DNA of 64,000 bases, taken from Arthrobacter sp. P2b (GTDB lineage Bacteria > Actinomycetota > Actinomycetes > Actinomycetales > Micrococcaceae). Under the pieces are notes generated by a model. It saw only the letters and a list, made by a program, of their open reading frames with translations, did no database searches and was not told the DNA's origin. Where the stretch lies: positions 124,001 to 188,000 of the forward strand of contig NZ_FVZL01000002.1 of NCBI RefSeq assembly GCF_900168295.1. The letters run 5' to 3'. Positions 6,754 to 15,310 of this stretch are shown here, in pieces; positions within the stretch are counted from its first letter, which is position 1; each line of letters opens with the position of its first letter. The translations under genes and the position numbers were made by a program.

Positions 6754-9597
6754 GTGAGTGAAACAACCAAACCGGCCCCTTTTCCGTCCCAAGTTCTTCC
6801 GCAGGACCCCGCCCTGGAAGGCGGAAGCGCCCAGGGCGGCACCGCCGTCAAGGAGAAAGTTCCTGCCACCGCCGGTGAATCCGTTTCAGCTACCGCAGCC
6901 CCCGTGGTGCCCATGACGGGCCAGCCGCGGCTTCTGGTGCTGGACGGCCACTCCATGGCTTTCCGTGCATTCTTTGCCCTGCCAGCGGACAAGTTCTCCA
7001 CGATGAACGGGCAGCACACGAACGCCATCCACGGCTTCACGTCCATGCTGATCAACCTGATCAAGGAACAGCAGCCCACCCACATCGCTGTGGCCTTCGA
7101 CGTTTCGGACGAAACCACGCACCGCAAGTCCCAGTACAGCGAGTACAAGGGCGGCCGGAATGAGACGCCCCGGGAGATGAGCGGCCAGATCGACCTCATC
7201 GCGCAGGTCATGGAGGCCTGGGGCATCAAGACCATCAAGCTGCCGGGCTACGAGGCGGATGACATCCTTGCCACCCTTGCCGCAATGGGTGAGAAGGCAG
7301 GATTTGAGGTGCTGCTGGTTTCGGGTGACCGGGACGCGTTCCAGCTCATCACGGACAACGTCTTCGTGCTCTATCCCAAGAAGGGCGTGAGCGACATCCC
7401 GCGGATGGACGCCGCTGCCATCGAAGCCAAGTACTTCGTCAGCCCGTCCCGGTACTCCGACCTTGCCGCGCTGGTGGGGGAGACCGCGGACAACCTTCCC
7501 GGTGTGCCCGGCGTCGGCCCGAAGACCGCGGCCAAGTGGATCAACCTTTACGGCGGGCTCGAAGGTGTCCTTGAGCACCTGGACTCCATCGGCGGGAAGG
7601 TGGGCGACGCCCTGCGGGAGAACGTCGAAAACGTGAAGCGGAACCGGATGCTCAATCAGCTCCACACGGACCTGGAGCTTCCCGTCACGCTTGATGACCT
7701 GTACCAGCCGCGCCCGGACCAGGCAGCGCTGGAGGATCTGTTCGACCAGCTCGAGTTCAAGACCATCCGCAGCCGGCTCTTCGCCCTCTACAGTGACCAG
7801 GAAACACCGGCCGCTGAGCGGGAGAGCATCGACGCCCCCGAATACACCACACCTGCCAGCGCCGCCGAACTGGAGGCATTCCTGGCCGCGGGGGCCGGGC
7901 AGCGCTCGGCCCTGGCGGTGGACCTCATTCCCGGACGGATCGGCGAGGACGCCGCAGCGCTGGCCATCGTCCGGGACGATGCCGCTGTTTACGTCGACCT
8001 GTCCGGCCAGGATGCAGAGACCGAGAACGTGCTGGCCGGCTGGCTGCGGGACCCGGAAGCGCCCAAGGTGATGCACGGCTTCAAGGCCGCCCTGAAGGCA
8101 CTGACGGCACGCGGGCTGGAGCTGGAGGGCGTGGTGGATGACACCTCGATTTCCGGGTACCTCATCCAGCCTGACCGCCGCTCCTACGAACTCGACGAGC
8201 TCGCCCAGCACCACCTGAATGTCGGAATTCCTGCCGCCACGGCCAAGGCCGGACAGCTGGAACTGTCGTTCGACGGGGACGATACCGCCGCCGCGGACGC
8301 ACTGGTCCAGGCAGCCGCCGTCGTGCAGTCCCTCAGCCGATACTTCGAGACCGAGCTCAATGAGCGCAAGGCGGAGGAGCTGCTGTCCACCCTCGAACTG
8401 CCGGTCAGCCGGGTGCTGGCCGACATGGAACTTGCCGGCATCGCCATCGACATGGACCGCATGGATGAGCAGCTCGCCGATCTTGCCAGGGTCATCGACC
8501 ACGCGCAGGAGCAGGCGTTCGCGGCCATCGGCCACGAAGTGAACCTGGGATCGCCCAAACAGCTGCAGACCGTCCTGTTCGACGAGCTCCAGCTGCCCAA
8601 GACCAAGAAGATCAAATCCGGCTACACCACAGACGCCGCCTCGCTGAAGAACCTCCTGGAGAAAACCGGGCACGAATTCCTGGTCCAGCTCATGGCGCAC
8701 CGTGAGGCATCCAAGCTGCGGCAGATGCTCGAGTCGCTGAAGAAGTCCGTGGCGGAAGACGGCCGCATCCACACCACCTACGCCCAGAACGTAGCGGCCA
8801 CCGGCCGGATCTCCTCGAACAACCCCAACCTGCAGAACATCCCCATCCGCAGTGAGGAAGGCCGCCGGGTCCGCGGAATCTTCGTGGTGAGCGAGGGCTA
8901 CGAATGCCTGCTGTCCGCCGACTACTCGCAGATCGAAATGCGGATCATGGCGCACCTGTCCGGCGACGAGGGCCTGATCCAGGCATACCGCGACGGCGAG
9001 GACCTGCACCGGTTCGTGGGCTCCAACATCTTCCACGTGCCCACCAGCGAAGTCACCAGCGCCATGCGCTCAAAGGTTAAGGCCATGTCCTACGGGCTCG
9101 CGTACGGGCTGACCTCCTTCGGCCTGTCCAAGCAGCTGGAGATCTCGGTCGACGAGGCCCGCACCCTCATGAAGGACTACTTCGACCGGTTCGGCGCGGT
9201 CCGCGACTACCTCCGCGGCGTTGTTGACCAAGCCCGCGTGGATGGCTACACCGCCACGATCGAAGGGCGCCGCCGGTACCTGCCGGACCTCACCAGCACC
9301 GACCGGCAACTGCGGGAAAACGCTGAACGCATCGCCCTCAACAGCCCCATCCAGGGCTCCGCCGCGGACATCATCAAGCGCGCCATGCTGGGAGTCCACG
9401 CCGGACTGCAGGCCCAGGGCCTGAAGTCCCGGATGCTGCTGCAGGTCCACGACGAACTGGTCCTCGAAGTGGCCACGGGGGAGCGCGCGGCCGTGGAGAA
9501 GCTCGTCACCGAGCAGATGGGCGCCGCAGCGGACCTCAGCGTGCCCCTGGAGGTCCAGATCGGCGTCGGACCCAGCTGGTACGACGCCGGCCACTAA
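6754..9597 (+). CDS. polA: DNA polymerase I
   Basis: A 947-residue DNA polymerase I for gap filling, Okazaki-fragment maturation and repair synthesis. The 5'-nuclease domain starts at about residue 54 (LLVLDGHSMAFRAFFAL) with acidic metal-site motifs such as LPGYEADDILATLA and VSGDRDAFQLI. The middle domain occupies the 3'-5' exonuclease position, but its first motif reads ALAVDLIPGRIG and lacks the DxE pair, so proofreading is probably absent, as in other actinobacteria. Polymerase motifs A (LLSADYSQIEMRI, about 719), B (RSKVKAMSYGLAYG, about 772) and C (QVHDELVLEV, about 897) are intact. GTG 6754 is supported by the -10 hexamer; ATG 6913 is a shorter alternative. Confidence 0.97.
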   Translation: MSETTKPAPFPSQVLPQDPALEGGSAQGGTAVKEKVPATAGESVSATAAPVVPMTGQPRLLVLDGHSMAFRAFFALPADKFSTMNGQHTNAIHGFTSMLINLIKEQQPTHIAVAFDVSDETTHRKSQYSEYKGGRNETPREMSGQIDLIAQVMEAWGIKTIKLPGYEADDILATLAAMGEKAGFEVLLVSGDRDAFQLITDNVFVLYPKKGVSDIPRMDAAAIEAKYFVSPSRYSDLAALVGETADNLPGVPGVGPKTAAKWINLYGGLEGVLEHLDSIGGKVGDALRENVENVKRNRMLNQLHTDLELPVTLDDLYQPRPDQAALEDLFDQLEFKTIRSRLFALYSDQETPAAERESIDAPEYTTPASAAELEAFLAAGAGQRSALAVDLIPGRIGEDAAALAIVRDDAAVYVDLSGQDAETENVLAGWLRDPEAPKVMHGFKAALKALTARGLELEGVVDDTSISGYLIQPDRRSYELDELAQHHLNVGIPAATAKAGQLELSFDGDDTAAADALVQAAAVVQSLSRYFETELNERKAEELLSTLELPVSRVLADMELAGIAIDMDRMDEQLADLARVIDHAQEQAFAAIGHEVNLGSPKQLQTVLFDELQLPKTKKIKSGYTTDAASLKNLLEKTGHEFLVQLMAHREASKLRQMLESLKKSVAEDGRIHTTYAQNVAATGRISSNNPNLQNIPIRSEEGRRVRGIFVVSEGYECLLSADYSQIEMRIMAHLSGDEGLIQAYRDGEDLHRFVGSNIFHVPTSEVTSAMRSKVKAMSYGLAYGLTSFGLSKQLEISVDEARTLMKDYFDRFGAVRDYLRGVVDQARVDGYTATIEGRRRYLPDLTSTDRQLRENAERIALNSPIQGSAADIIKRAMLGVHAGLQAQGLKSRMLLQVHDELVLEVATGERAAVEKLVTEQMGAAADLSVPLEVQIGVGPSWYDAGH

Positions 9598-9654
9598 CTC
9601 GTGCGCTCCGCGTGACCGGCGTGTTTATGCTGGCCAGGCGCCGGAATCATTGAC

Positions 9655-9660
9655 TAGGCT
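9655..9660 (+). promoter_or_regulatory. -10 hexamer for a leaderless transcript
   Basis: TAGGCT ends 7 nt before ATG 9668; no ribosome site is present. Confidence 0.55.
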
Positions 9661-9667
9661 CGGACAA

Positions 9668-10966
9668 ATGGCTGATCTGAGCGGAAACTATGAAATCCGG
9701 CGCTTCGGCGCGGTATCCAAGGGACAGACCGGCTACACCGAAGCGGACACCTGGAGCCGGGCCGTGTCCTTCGGGTTCCACGAGGCCACCCGGACGCCCG
9801 AGCATGTGGAAAAGGCGCTGGCCACCTACGAGGCTGACGGACGTGTCCTCACCGGGGCGTACCAGACCGGAACTGTAGCGCCGTCGTCGATGCCCGCGGA
9901 AGTGCCCGTGGCCACCTTCGCGACGTTCCGCAAGACCCTCAACATCGGGTTCGGCCGGACCCTGGACACCCAGCTGGTCACCTCGGTGACGGTGCGGACC
10001 TCGCACCGCCGCCGTGGCCTGCTCCGCCGCATGATGGGCGAGGACCTGCGGCTTGCCCGGGAGGACGGCATCGCCATGGCAGCGCTCACCGCCTCCGAAG
10101 GGACCATCTACGGGCGCTTCGGCTACGGAGTGGCCAGCTTCGAAAGGGCCGTTAAGGTGGACACCACCTCCCGGTTCAGCCTCCAGCACCAAGCCACGGG
10201 CAGCGTGGAGGTTGCAGACCCCAAAGCCCTGCTGGACCTGGCTCCCGCGGTCTTTGAGCGCGTGCACAGGCTGACTCCGGGATCCATCGGCCGGCAGGAG
10301 TGGTACCGCCAACTTGCCTCCGGGTCAATGGGCCACGAAGGCAAGGAGGATCCCGCCGTCAAGGTGGCCCTCCACTACGGCCCTGGCGGTGACGTTGACG
10401 GCTACGTCTCGTACAAGTTCCTGGGCTGGGACACCAAGCCGTACACCGTGGAGGTGGTGGACCTGCTGGCAGCCACCAATGACGCCTACCTCGAGCTGTG
10501 GCAATACTTGGCGGCCATCGACCTCGTGGAGTGCGTCTCCTGGGGTGTAGCCCCGCTGGACGACCCCCTGGCCTGGGCCCTCACCGATCCGCGCTGCGTC
10601 GAATCCTCGGACAGCAGGGACATGCTCTGGCTCCGGATCCTCGACGCTCCCAAAGCCCTGGCAGCCCGGCACTACCCGGCTGACGGGAAGCTCGTCCTGG
10701 ACCTCCGTGACCCGCTGGGCCTCACGGCGGGAACCTACGCGCTGGCAGTGGAGGGCGGCCAGGCCGCCGTCGAACGCCTGTCCGACGGCGCCGCCGGAGA
10801 CCTGGCGCTCGACGTTTCCGCGCTGTCCTCGATCTACCTGGGCGGCGTCTGCCCCGTCACGCTGGCGGCAGCAGGAAAGATCCGCGAAAACACCGCCGGA
10901 GCGGCGCTCAAAGCCCGGCAGATGTTCGCCGTGGAGCGGGCCACGCACTGCATGACGCACTTCTGA
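9668..10966 (+). CDS. Eis-like GNAT N-acetyltransferase
   Basis: A 432-residue protein with the three-part Eis architecture: an N-terminal GNAT domain, a central second GNAT-like domain and a C-terminal sterol-carrier-like fold. VTSVTVRTSHRRRGLLRRMM (about residues 106-125) is the acetyl-CoA pyrophosphate loop, followed by ALTASEGTIYGRFGYG. The chain ends in ...HCMTHF, fitting the free C-terminal carboxylate that acts in Eis catalysis. Mycobacterial Eis acetylates aminoglycosides and other amines at several positions; the substrate here is unknown. The ATG at 9668 is preferred because a -10 hexamer lies 7 nt upstream. Confidence 0.85.
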   Translation: MADLSGNYEIRRFGAVSKGQTGYTEADTWSRAVSFGFHEATRTPEHVEKALATYEADGRVLTGAYQTGTVAPSSMPAEVPVATFATFRKTLNIGFGRTLDTQLVTSVTVRTSHRRRGLLRRMMGEDLRLAREDGIAMAALTASEGTIYGRFGYGVASFERAVKVDTTSRFSLQHQATGSVEVADPKALLDLAPAVFERVHRLTPGSIGRQEWYRQLASGSMGHEGKEDPAVKVALHYGPGGDVDGYVSYKFLGWDTKPYTVEVVDLLAATNDAYLELWQYLAAIDLVECVSWGVAPLDDPLAWALTDPRCVESSDSRDMLWLRILDAPKALAARHYPADGKLVLDLRDPLGLTAGTYALAVEGGQAAVERLSDGAAGDLALDVSALSSIYLGGVCPVTLAAAGKIRENTAGAALKARQMFAVERATHCMTHF

Positions 10967-10990
10967 CAGGGATGTGTCAACGGGGCCGCT

Positions 10991-11020
10991 TTGACCCTTG
11001 TTGCAGCCTGCGACTAGAAT
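10991..11020 (+). promoter_or_regulatory. strong sigma-A-type promoter for rpsA
   Basis: TTGACC (10991-10996) and TAGAAT (11015-11020) are separated by 18 bp, a near-consensus vegetative promoter. Predicted transcription starts at about 11027-11029, which coincides with a GTG codon opening a 40-codon leader ORF. Confidence 0.75.
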
Positions 11021-11028
11021 AAACGGGC

Positions 11029-11151
11029 GTGTACCACGTGCACGTTTTCTACAATCCACAAAATCAGGATGACCCGGAGGATCCGTCGGATTCACCGCGA
11101 ATCGCGCCTGCGTTCCATACCGCGGGCGCGCCGGTTTGCCTGACCGACTAA
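11029..11151 (+). CDS. short leader ORF upstream of rpsA (candidate leaderless peptide)
   Basis: GTG 11029 begins 8 nt after the -10 box, so the transcript could start on or next to it. The frame runs 40 codons to TAA 11149-11151, 25 nt before the rpsA start. The peptide would begin MYHVHVFYNPQNQDDPEDPS and is rich in Asp and Pro; I recognise no family. It may be a leader peptide coupling translation to rpsA expression, or a chance open frame. Evidence is position and promoter spacing only. Confidence 0.35.
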   Translation: MYHVHVFYNPQNQDDPEDPSDSPRIAPAFHTAGAPVCLTD

Positions 11152-11176
11152 CTATCCACAACGGAGCCCCTACTAC

Positions 11177-12652
11177 ATGACCATCACCTCCACCGAGAAG
11201 CCCGGTACCCCCGTAGTCGCGATCAACGACATCGGTACCGCTGAGGACTTCCTCGCAGCTGTCGACGCCACCATCAAGTACTTCAACGACGGAGACCTCG
11301 TCGAAGGTACCGTCGTCAAGGTCGACCGCGATGAAGTCCTGCTCGACATCGGTTACAAGACCGAAGGTGTCATCCCCTCCCGCGAGCTGTCCATCAAGCA
11401 CGACGTTGATCCCGGAGACGTCGTCTCCGTTGGCGATCAGGTCGAAGCCCTGGTGCTCACCAAGGAAGACAAAGAAGGCCGTCTGATCCTCTCCAAGAAG
11501 CGTGCTCAGTACGAGCGTGCCTGGGGCGACATCGAGAAGGTCAAGGAAGAAGACGGTGTTGTCACCGGTACCGTCATCGAGGTTGTCAAGGGTGGTCTTA
11601 TCCTCGACATCGGCCTGCGCGGCTTCCTGCCCGCATCCCTCGTCGAGATGCGCCGTGTGCGCGACCTTGCTCCGTACATCGGTCAGCAGATCGAAGCCAA
11701 GATCATCGAGCTGGACAAGAACCGCAACAACGTTGTGCTGTCCCGCCGTGCATGGCTCGAGCAGACCCAGTCCGAGGTCCGCTCCACGTTCCTCAACAAG
11801 CTGGAAAAGGGCCAGGTCCGTCCCGGCGTCGTTTCCTCCATCGTCAACTTCGGTGCCTTCGTGGACCTGGGCGGCGTAGACGGCCTGGTTCACGTTTCCG
11901 AGCTGTCCTGGAAGCACATCGACCACCCGTCCGAGGTTGTCGAAGTTGGCCAGGAAGTCACCGTCGAGGTTCTCGAGGTGGACCTGGACCGCGAGCGCGT
12001 CTCCCTGTCGCTCAAGGCTACGCAGGAAGATCCGTGGCAGACCTTCGCCCGCACCCACGCCCTCGGCCAGGTTGTTCCGGGTAAGGTCACCAAGCTCGTT
12101 CCGTTCGGTGCGTTCGTCCGCGTCGAAGACGGCATCGAAGGCCTCGTGCACATCTCCGAGCTGGCTGTCCGCCACGTGGAGCTGGCCGAGCAGGTTGTCT
12201 CCGTCGGCGACGAACTGTTCGTCAAGGTCATCGACATCGACCTCGAGCGCCGCCGCATCTCGCTGTCCCTCAAGCAGGCCAACGAGGGCGTCGACGCCGA
12301 CAGCACCGAATTCGATCCCGCTCTGTACGGCATGGCCGCAGAGTACGACGAAGAGGGCAACTACAAGTACCCCGAGGGCTTCGATCCCGAGTCCAACGAG
12401 TGGCTTGAAGGCTACGAGAACCAGCGCGCCGCCTGGGAGCAGCAGTACGCTGACGCCCAGACCCGTTGGGAAGCCCACAAGAAGCAGGTTGCCCAGCACG
12501 CTGCCGACGACGCTGCTGCTGCAACGTCCGGTGACGGCGACTCCGGCGCCACCAGCTACTCCTCCGAGCCTGCTGCCGCCGACACCGGCGCCGGCACCCT
12601 GGCTTCGGACGAGGCTCTTGCCGCCCTGCGCGAGAAGCTGACCGGCAACTAA
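11177..12652 (+). CDS. rpsA: 30S ribosomal protein S1
   Basis: A 491-residue S1 protein, which binds mRNA on the 30S subunit. Four S1 (OB-fold) repeats start at about residues 43 (EGTVVKVDRDEVLLDIGYK), 129 (TGTVIEVVKGGLILDIGLRG), 215 (PGVVSSIVNFGAFVDLGGVD) and 300 (PGKVTKLVPFGAFVRVEDG). The last two are the typical RNA-binding copies. The tail is acidic and Ala/Ser-rich, ending in LREKLTGN. The four-repeat form is the actinobacterial type, shorter than the six-repeat E. coli protein. Codon use is strongly biased, as expected for a highly expressed gene. It has its own strong promoter and a hairpin terminator. Confidence 0.97.
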   Translation: MTITSTEKPGTPVVAINDIGTAEDFLAAVDATIKYFNDGDLVEGTVVKVDRDEVLLDIGYKTEGVIPSRELSIKHDVDPGDVVSVGDQVEALVLTKEDKEGRLILSKKRAQYERAWGDIEKVKEEDGVVTGTVIEVVKGGLILDIGLRGFLPASLVEMRRVRDLAPYIGQQIEAKIIELDKNRNNVVLSRRAWLEQTQSEVRSTFLNKLEKGQVRPGVVSSIVNFGAFVDLGGVDGLVHVSELSWKHIDHPSEVVEVGQEVTVEVLEVDLDRERVSLSLKATQEDPWQTFARTHALGQVVPGKVTKLVPFGAFVRVEDGIEGLVHISELAVRHVELAEQVVSVGDELFVKVIDIDLERRRISLSLKQANEGVDADSTEFDPALYGMAAEYDEEGNYKYPEGFDPESNEWLEGYENQRAAWEQQYADAQTRWEAHKKQVAQHAADDAAAATSGDGDSGATSYSSEPAAADTGAGTLASDEALAALREKLTGN

Positions 12653-12685
12653 TTGCCACCGGCGCCGGGGTCTCCCGGCGTCAAC

Positions 12686-12721
12686 GCAACAGGCCCCCTG
12701 CGGAAGCAGGGGGCCTGTTGC
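12686..12721 (+). terminator. rpsA terminator (bidirectional hairpin)
   Basis: A perfect 16-bp stem, GCAACAGGCCCCCTGC and its complement, closes a GGAA loop. It lies between convergent rpsA and the GNAT gene and can serve both. The T-tract is poor on the plus side. Confidence 0.85.
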
Positions 12722-12763
12722 GCTTAAGCCGGCCGGTCGGCGTGCTCCGGCGGCAGGCGCTTC

Positions 12764-13267
12764 TTAAAGTTCGACAACGGCGCCCACCGTCCCATCGTCG
12801 TCGTGCGTCAGGTCGCAGCCAAGCCCGGCCAGGAGGCGCTGCGCGCCCATGTTGCCGGACAGGGTGCGCGCAACCACCCGCGCCAGGCCGGCGCGGCGGG
12901 CCTCCTCCAGGACCAGCCGCAGCGCAGCACTTCCGATCCCCTGGGACCGGAAACTCCTGCCGAGCCAGATGCCCGTTTCGGCTGCAGTGCCGCAGCCGCC
13001 GTCGTCGAGCCGGCGGAGCCGTACAGACCCGGCGAGGGTGCCGCCGGACACAACGCCCCACGTTTTCTCACCCGCCTCCCCGTCCAGGCCGTCCGCGGCG
13101 GCGCGGTGGTAGCTGCGGAACCAGGCGGTGCGTTCCGGGTTCCATCCCGGCCCGCCCAGCGGCGGTGCAACCTCATCCGGGGACGCGTCGCGTTTCGCCA
13201 GGGCCAGGAGGGCTTCCATGACGGCGTCGTCCACATCCACCAGGGAAACGTCAGGGGAGCAGGACAT
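12764..13267 (-). CDS. GNAT family N-acetyltransferase
   Basis: A 167-residue acetyltransferase. TWGVVSGGTLAGSVRLRRLD forms the central strands, and IWLGRSFRSQGIGSAALRLV is the acetyl-CoA-binding motif A (R-x-x-G-I-G). LSGNMGAQRLLAGLG is the usual Asn-containing helix of motif B. Substrate unknown. ATG 13267 has GGAGTGG upstream and overlaps the end of the YigZ gene by 17 nt, so the pair is translated from one mRNA starting at the YigZ promoter. Confidence 0.85.
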   Translation of the reverse strand: MSCSPDVSLVDVDDAVMEALLALAKRDASPDEVAPPLGGPGWNPERTAWFRSYHRAAADGLDGEAGEKTWGVVSGGTLAGSVRLRRLDDGGCGTAAETGIWLGRSFRSQGIGSAALRLVLEEARRAGLARVVARTLSGNMGAQRLLAGLGCDLTHDDDGTVGAVVEL

Positions 13268-13940
13268 CAACCCACTCCGTCCCTTCGGGGGTGAGCATGG
13301 CAGTGCCGGCAGTCAGGGACCGCAGGCGTTCGGCGGCGGCCTCGATGGAGGCCGGCTCGTCCGGCAGCGCGACGCGCAGAACGGTGTCCCGGCCGCCGTA
13401 GCTCGTCTCGCCCATGACGAAGCCCGCCGCGCGCAGATCGTTTTCCAGCCGGCCCGCCGAACCGGGCGGCACTGCCGTGGAACAGATGCGCAGCCGGCTG
13501 CGGCGCACCATGGAAACCGCGGCAAGGGCCGATGAGACGGATTCGGAGTAGGCGCGGACCAGGCCGCCCGTCCCGAGCAGCACCCCGCCGAAGTAGCGGA
13601 CGACGACGGCACTGACGTCGCTGAGGTCGGCCACCCCGGGCATCGTCTCCCTTTTGGCGAGGGCTTCGAGCATGGGGATCCCCGCCGTGCCGGACGGCTC
13701 GCCGTCGTCACTGGAACGCTGCACATCCCGGTCCGGTCCGATGATGAAGGCGGAGCAGTGGTGCCGGGCGTCGTGGAATTCGCGGCGGAGGGACGCCACA
13801 AGGTCCCGCGCGTCGTCCTCCGTCCCGGCGCGCCGCAGGACGGTGATGAACCGGGAACGCTTGATCTCGAGTTCGTGGCGGACATCGGGCCCGGCAGCAA
13901 GGGTGGTGTAGGCGGTGGTCCTGCTGTCTTGCTCCTGCAT
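13251..13940 (-). CDS. YigZ / IMPACT family protein
   Basis: A 229-residue member of the UPF0029/IMPACT family. The N-terminal domain carries RHELEIKRSRFITVLRRAGT, then HHCSAFIIGPDRDVQRSSDD with GEPSGTAGIPMLEAL, the family signature. VVVRYFGGVLLGTGGLVRAY follows, and a smaller C-terminal domain completes it. Bacterial members have a ribosomal-protein-S5-like fold and an unclear role in translation or amino-acid metabolism. The ATG at 13940 has a -10 hexamer 7 nt upstream and no ribosome site, so it is probably leaderless. It diverges from coaE. Confidence 0.9.
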   Translation of the reverse strand: MQEQDSRTTAYTTLAAGPDVRHELEIKRSRFITVLRRAGTEDDARDLVASLRREFHDARHHCSAFIIGPDRDVQRSSDDGEPSGTAGIPMLEALAKRETMPGVADLSDVSAVVVRYFGGVLLGTGGLVRAYSESVSSALAAVSMVRRSRLRICSTAVPPGSAGRLENDLRAAGFVMGETSYGGRDTVLRVALPDEPASIEAAAERLRSLTAGTAMLTPEGTEWVDVLLP

Positions 13941-13947
13941 CCGCCCA

Positions 13948-13953
13948 AGTCTA
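13948..13953 (-). promoter_or_regulatory. -10 hexamer for leaderless YigZ transcript
   Basis: On the reverse strand TAGACT ends 7 nt before the ATG at 13940. Confidence 0.55.
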
Positions 13954-14003
13954 GCGAGGTGCGACGCCCACGCCACCTGGGATAGGGCGGTGGTGGCGAG
14001 GGA

Positions 14004-14009
14004 TAGGGT
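14004..14009 (+). promoter_or_regulatory. -10 hexamer upstream of coaE
   Basis: TAGGGT ends 6 nt before GTG 14016. The intervening GGGAGG looks like a ribosome site but is too close to the start, so leaderless initiation is the simpler reading. Confidence 0.45.
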
Positions 14010-14015
14010 GGGAGG

Positions 14016-15230
14016 GTGCTGAAGATCGGGTTGACGGGCGGAATCGCGTCCGGAAAGTCAGTGGTAGCCACGCGGCTCAAGGAGCGTGGCGCGGTGCTGG
14101 TGGACGCTGACGCCTTGGCCCGGGAGGTGGTGGAGCCCGGTACGGAGGGGCTGCGGCGCATCGTGGCGGAGTTCGGTGCGGAGATGCTCGACGAGGGCGG
14201 ACGGCTGGACCGTGCCCGCCTGGGCGAGGTGGTGTTCGGAAATGCCGAACGGCTCGCCGTCCTCAACGGGATCGTCCACCCGCTGGTCCGCTCGCGTGCC
14301 GCAGCCATCGTGGATGACGCCGCCAGCGATGCCGTGGTGGTCCAGGACATCCCGCTGCTCGTGGAAACGGGCCAGGGGAGCGCCTTCCACCTCGTGCTGG
14401 TGGTGGATGCACCCGACGATGTCCGCGTGCAGCGGATGCTGGAACACCGCGGCATGACGGCAGAAGCTGCCCGTTCGCGGATGGCAGCCCAGGCATCGCG
14501 GGAAGAGCGGCTGGCTGCGGCGGACGTGGTCCTCGACAACTCCGGCACGTTGGAACAGCTGACCAAGCAGGTGGACGGGCTGTGGGACGGGCGGCTGGCG
14601 CCGTTCGCCCACAACCTCGCCGCAGGGACCCGCGCGGCGAGGACCGTCGGGCCTGTCCTGGTCCCGTACCGGGAGGAATGGGCACAGCAGGCGGCGAGGA
14701 TCATGGCGCGGCTCATGACCGTGGCCCCCGGGCGCTTCCTGGAGGTGGATCACATTGGGTCCACCTCCGTCCCCGGGCTCGCCGCGAAGGACGTCATCGA
14801 CCTGCAGATTGCGGTATCCAGCCTGGACGACGCCGACAGTGCTGCGCCGCTGCTGGCGGAAGCCGGCTTCCCCCTGGTTCCCGGCGCCGGATCCGATACA
14901 CCTAAACCGGCGGAGCCGGACCCCCGGCTGTGGCAGAAACGCTTCCACGCCAACGCCGACCCCGGCCGTCCGGTCAACCTTCACGTCCGCGTTGCCGGCT
15001 CGCCCGGATGGCGTTTCGCCCTGATGTTCCGGGACTGGCTGCGGGACGACCCCGCTGCCCTCCGGCTCTACGCGGCGCACAAGGAAGATCTCGCCGGGCG
15101 CTTTGCCGGTTCGGGGAGCACCAGGGCGTATGCGGAGGCCAAGGAACCGTGGTTTACGGATGTTGCGTGGCCGGGAATGTGCGCCTGGGCCGAACGCACG
15201 CGGTGGGAGCCGCCGTCGTCCGCGTCCTGA
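14016..15230 (+). CDS. coaE: dephospho-CoA kinase fused to a GrpB-like domain
   Basis: A 404-residue fusion. Residues 1-200 are CoaE, the last step of coenzyme A synthesis (phosphorylation of dephospho-CoA): P-loop LTGGIASGKSVVATRL, then LVDADALAREVV and QDIPLLVETG. Residues about 215-400 are a GrpB/UPF0157 domain: VPYREEWAQQAARIMARL, DHIGSTSVPGLAAKDVIDLQ, then NLHVRVAG and FRDWLRDDP. GrpB domains belong to the nucleotidyltransferase superfamily. The fusion is known in actinobacteria and the function of its second half is not settled. GTG 14016 starts immediately before LKIGLTGG. Confidence 0.93.
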   Translation: MLKIGLTGGIASGKSVVATRLKERGAVLVDADALAREVVEPGTEGLRRIVAEFGAEMLDEGGRLDRARLGEVVFGNAERLAVLNGIVHPLVRSRAAAIVDDAASDAVVVQDIPLLVETGQGSAFHLVLVVDAPDDVRVQRMLEHRGMTAEAARSRMAAQASREERLAAADVVLDNSGTLEQLTKQVDGLWDGRLAPFAHNLAAGTRAARTVGPVLVPYREEWAQQAARIMARLMTVAPGRFLEVDHIGSTSVPGLAAKDVIDLQIAVSSLDDADSAAPLLAEAGFPLVPGAGSDTPKPAEPDPRLWQKRFHANADPGRPVNLHVRVAGSPGWRFALMFRDWLRDDPAALRLYAAHKEDLAGRFAGSGSTRAYAEAKEPWFTDVAWPGMCAWAERTRWEPPSSAS

Positions 15231-15298
15231 AACCGCCCAGCGGACCAGCGCCTGTTCGCCCGTAACGGACTCGCCCCGCCAGTGTCGGTGCCCGGTTG

Positions 15299-15304
15299 TA
15301 GATT
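15299..15304 (+). promoter_or_regulatory. -10 hexamer for leaderless uvrB transcript
   Basis: TAGATT ends 6 nt before ATG 15311, without a ribosome site. Confidence 0.55.
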
Positions 15305-15310
15305 AGATCC

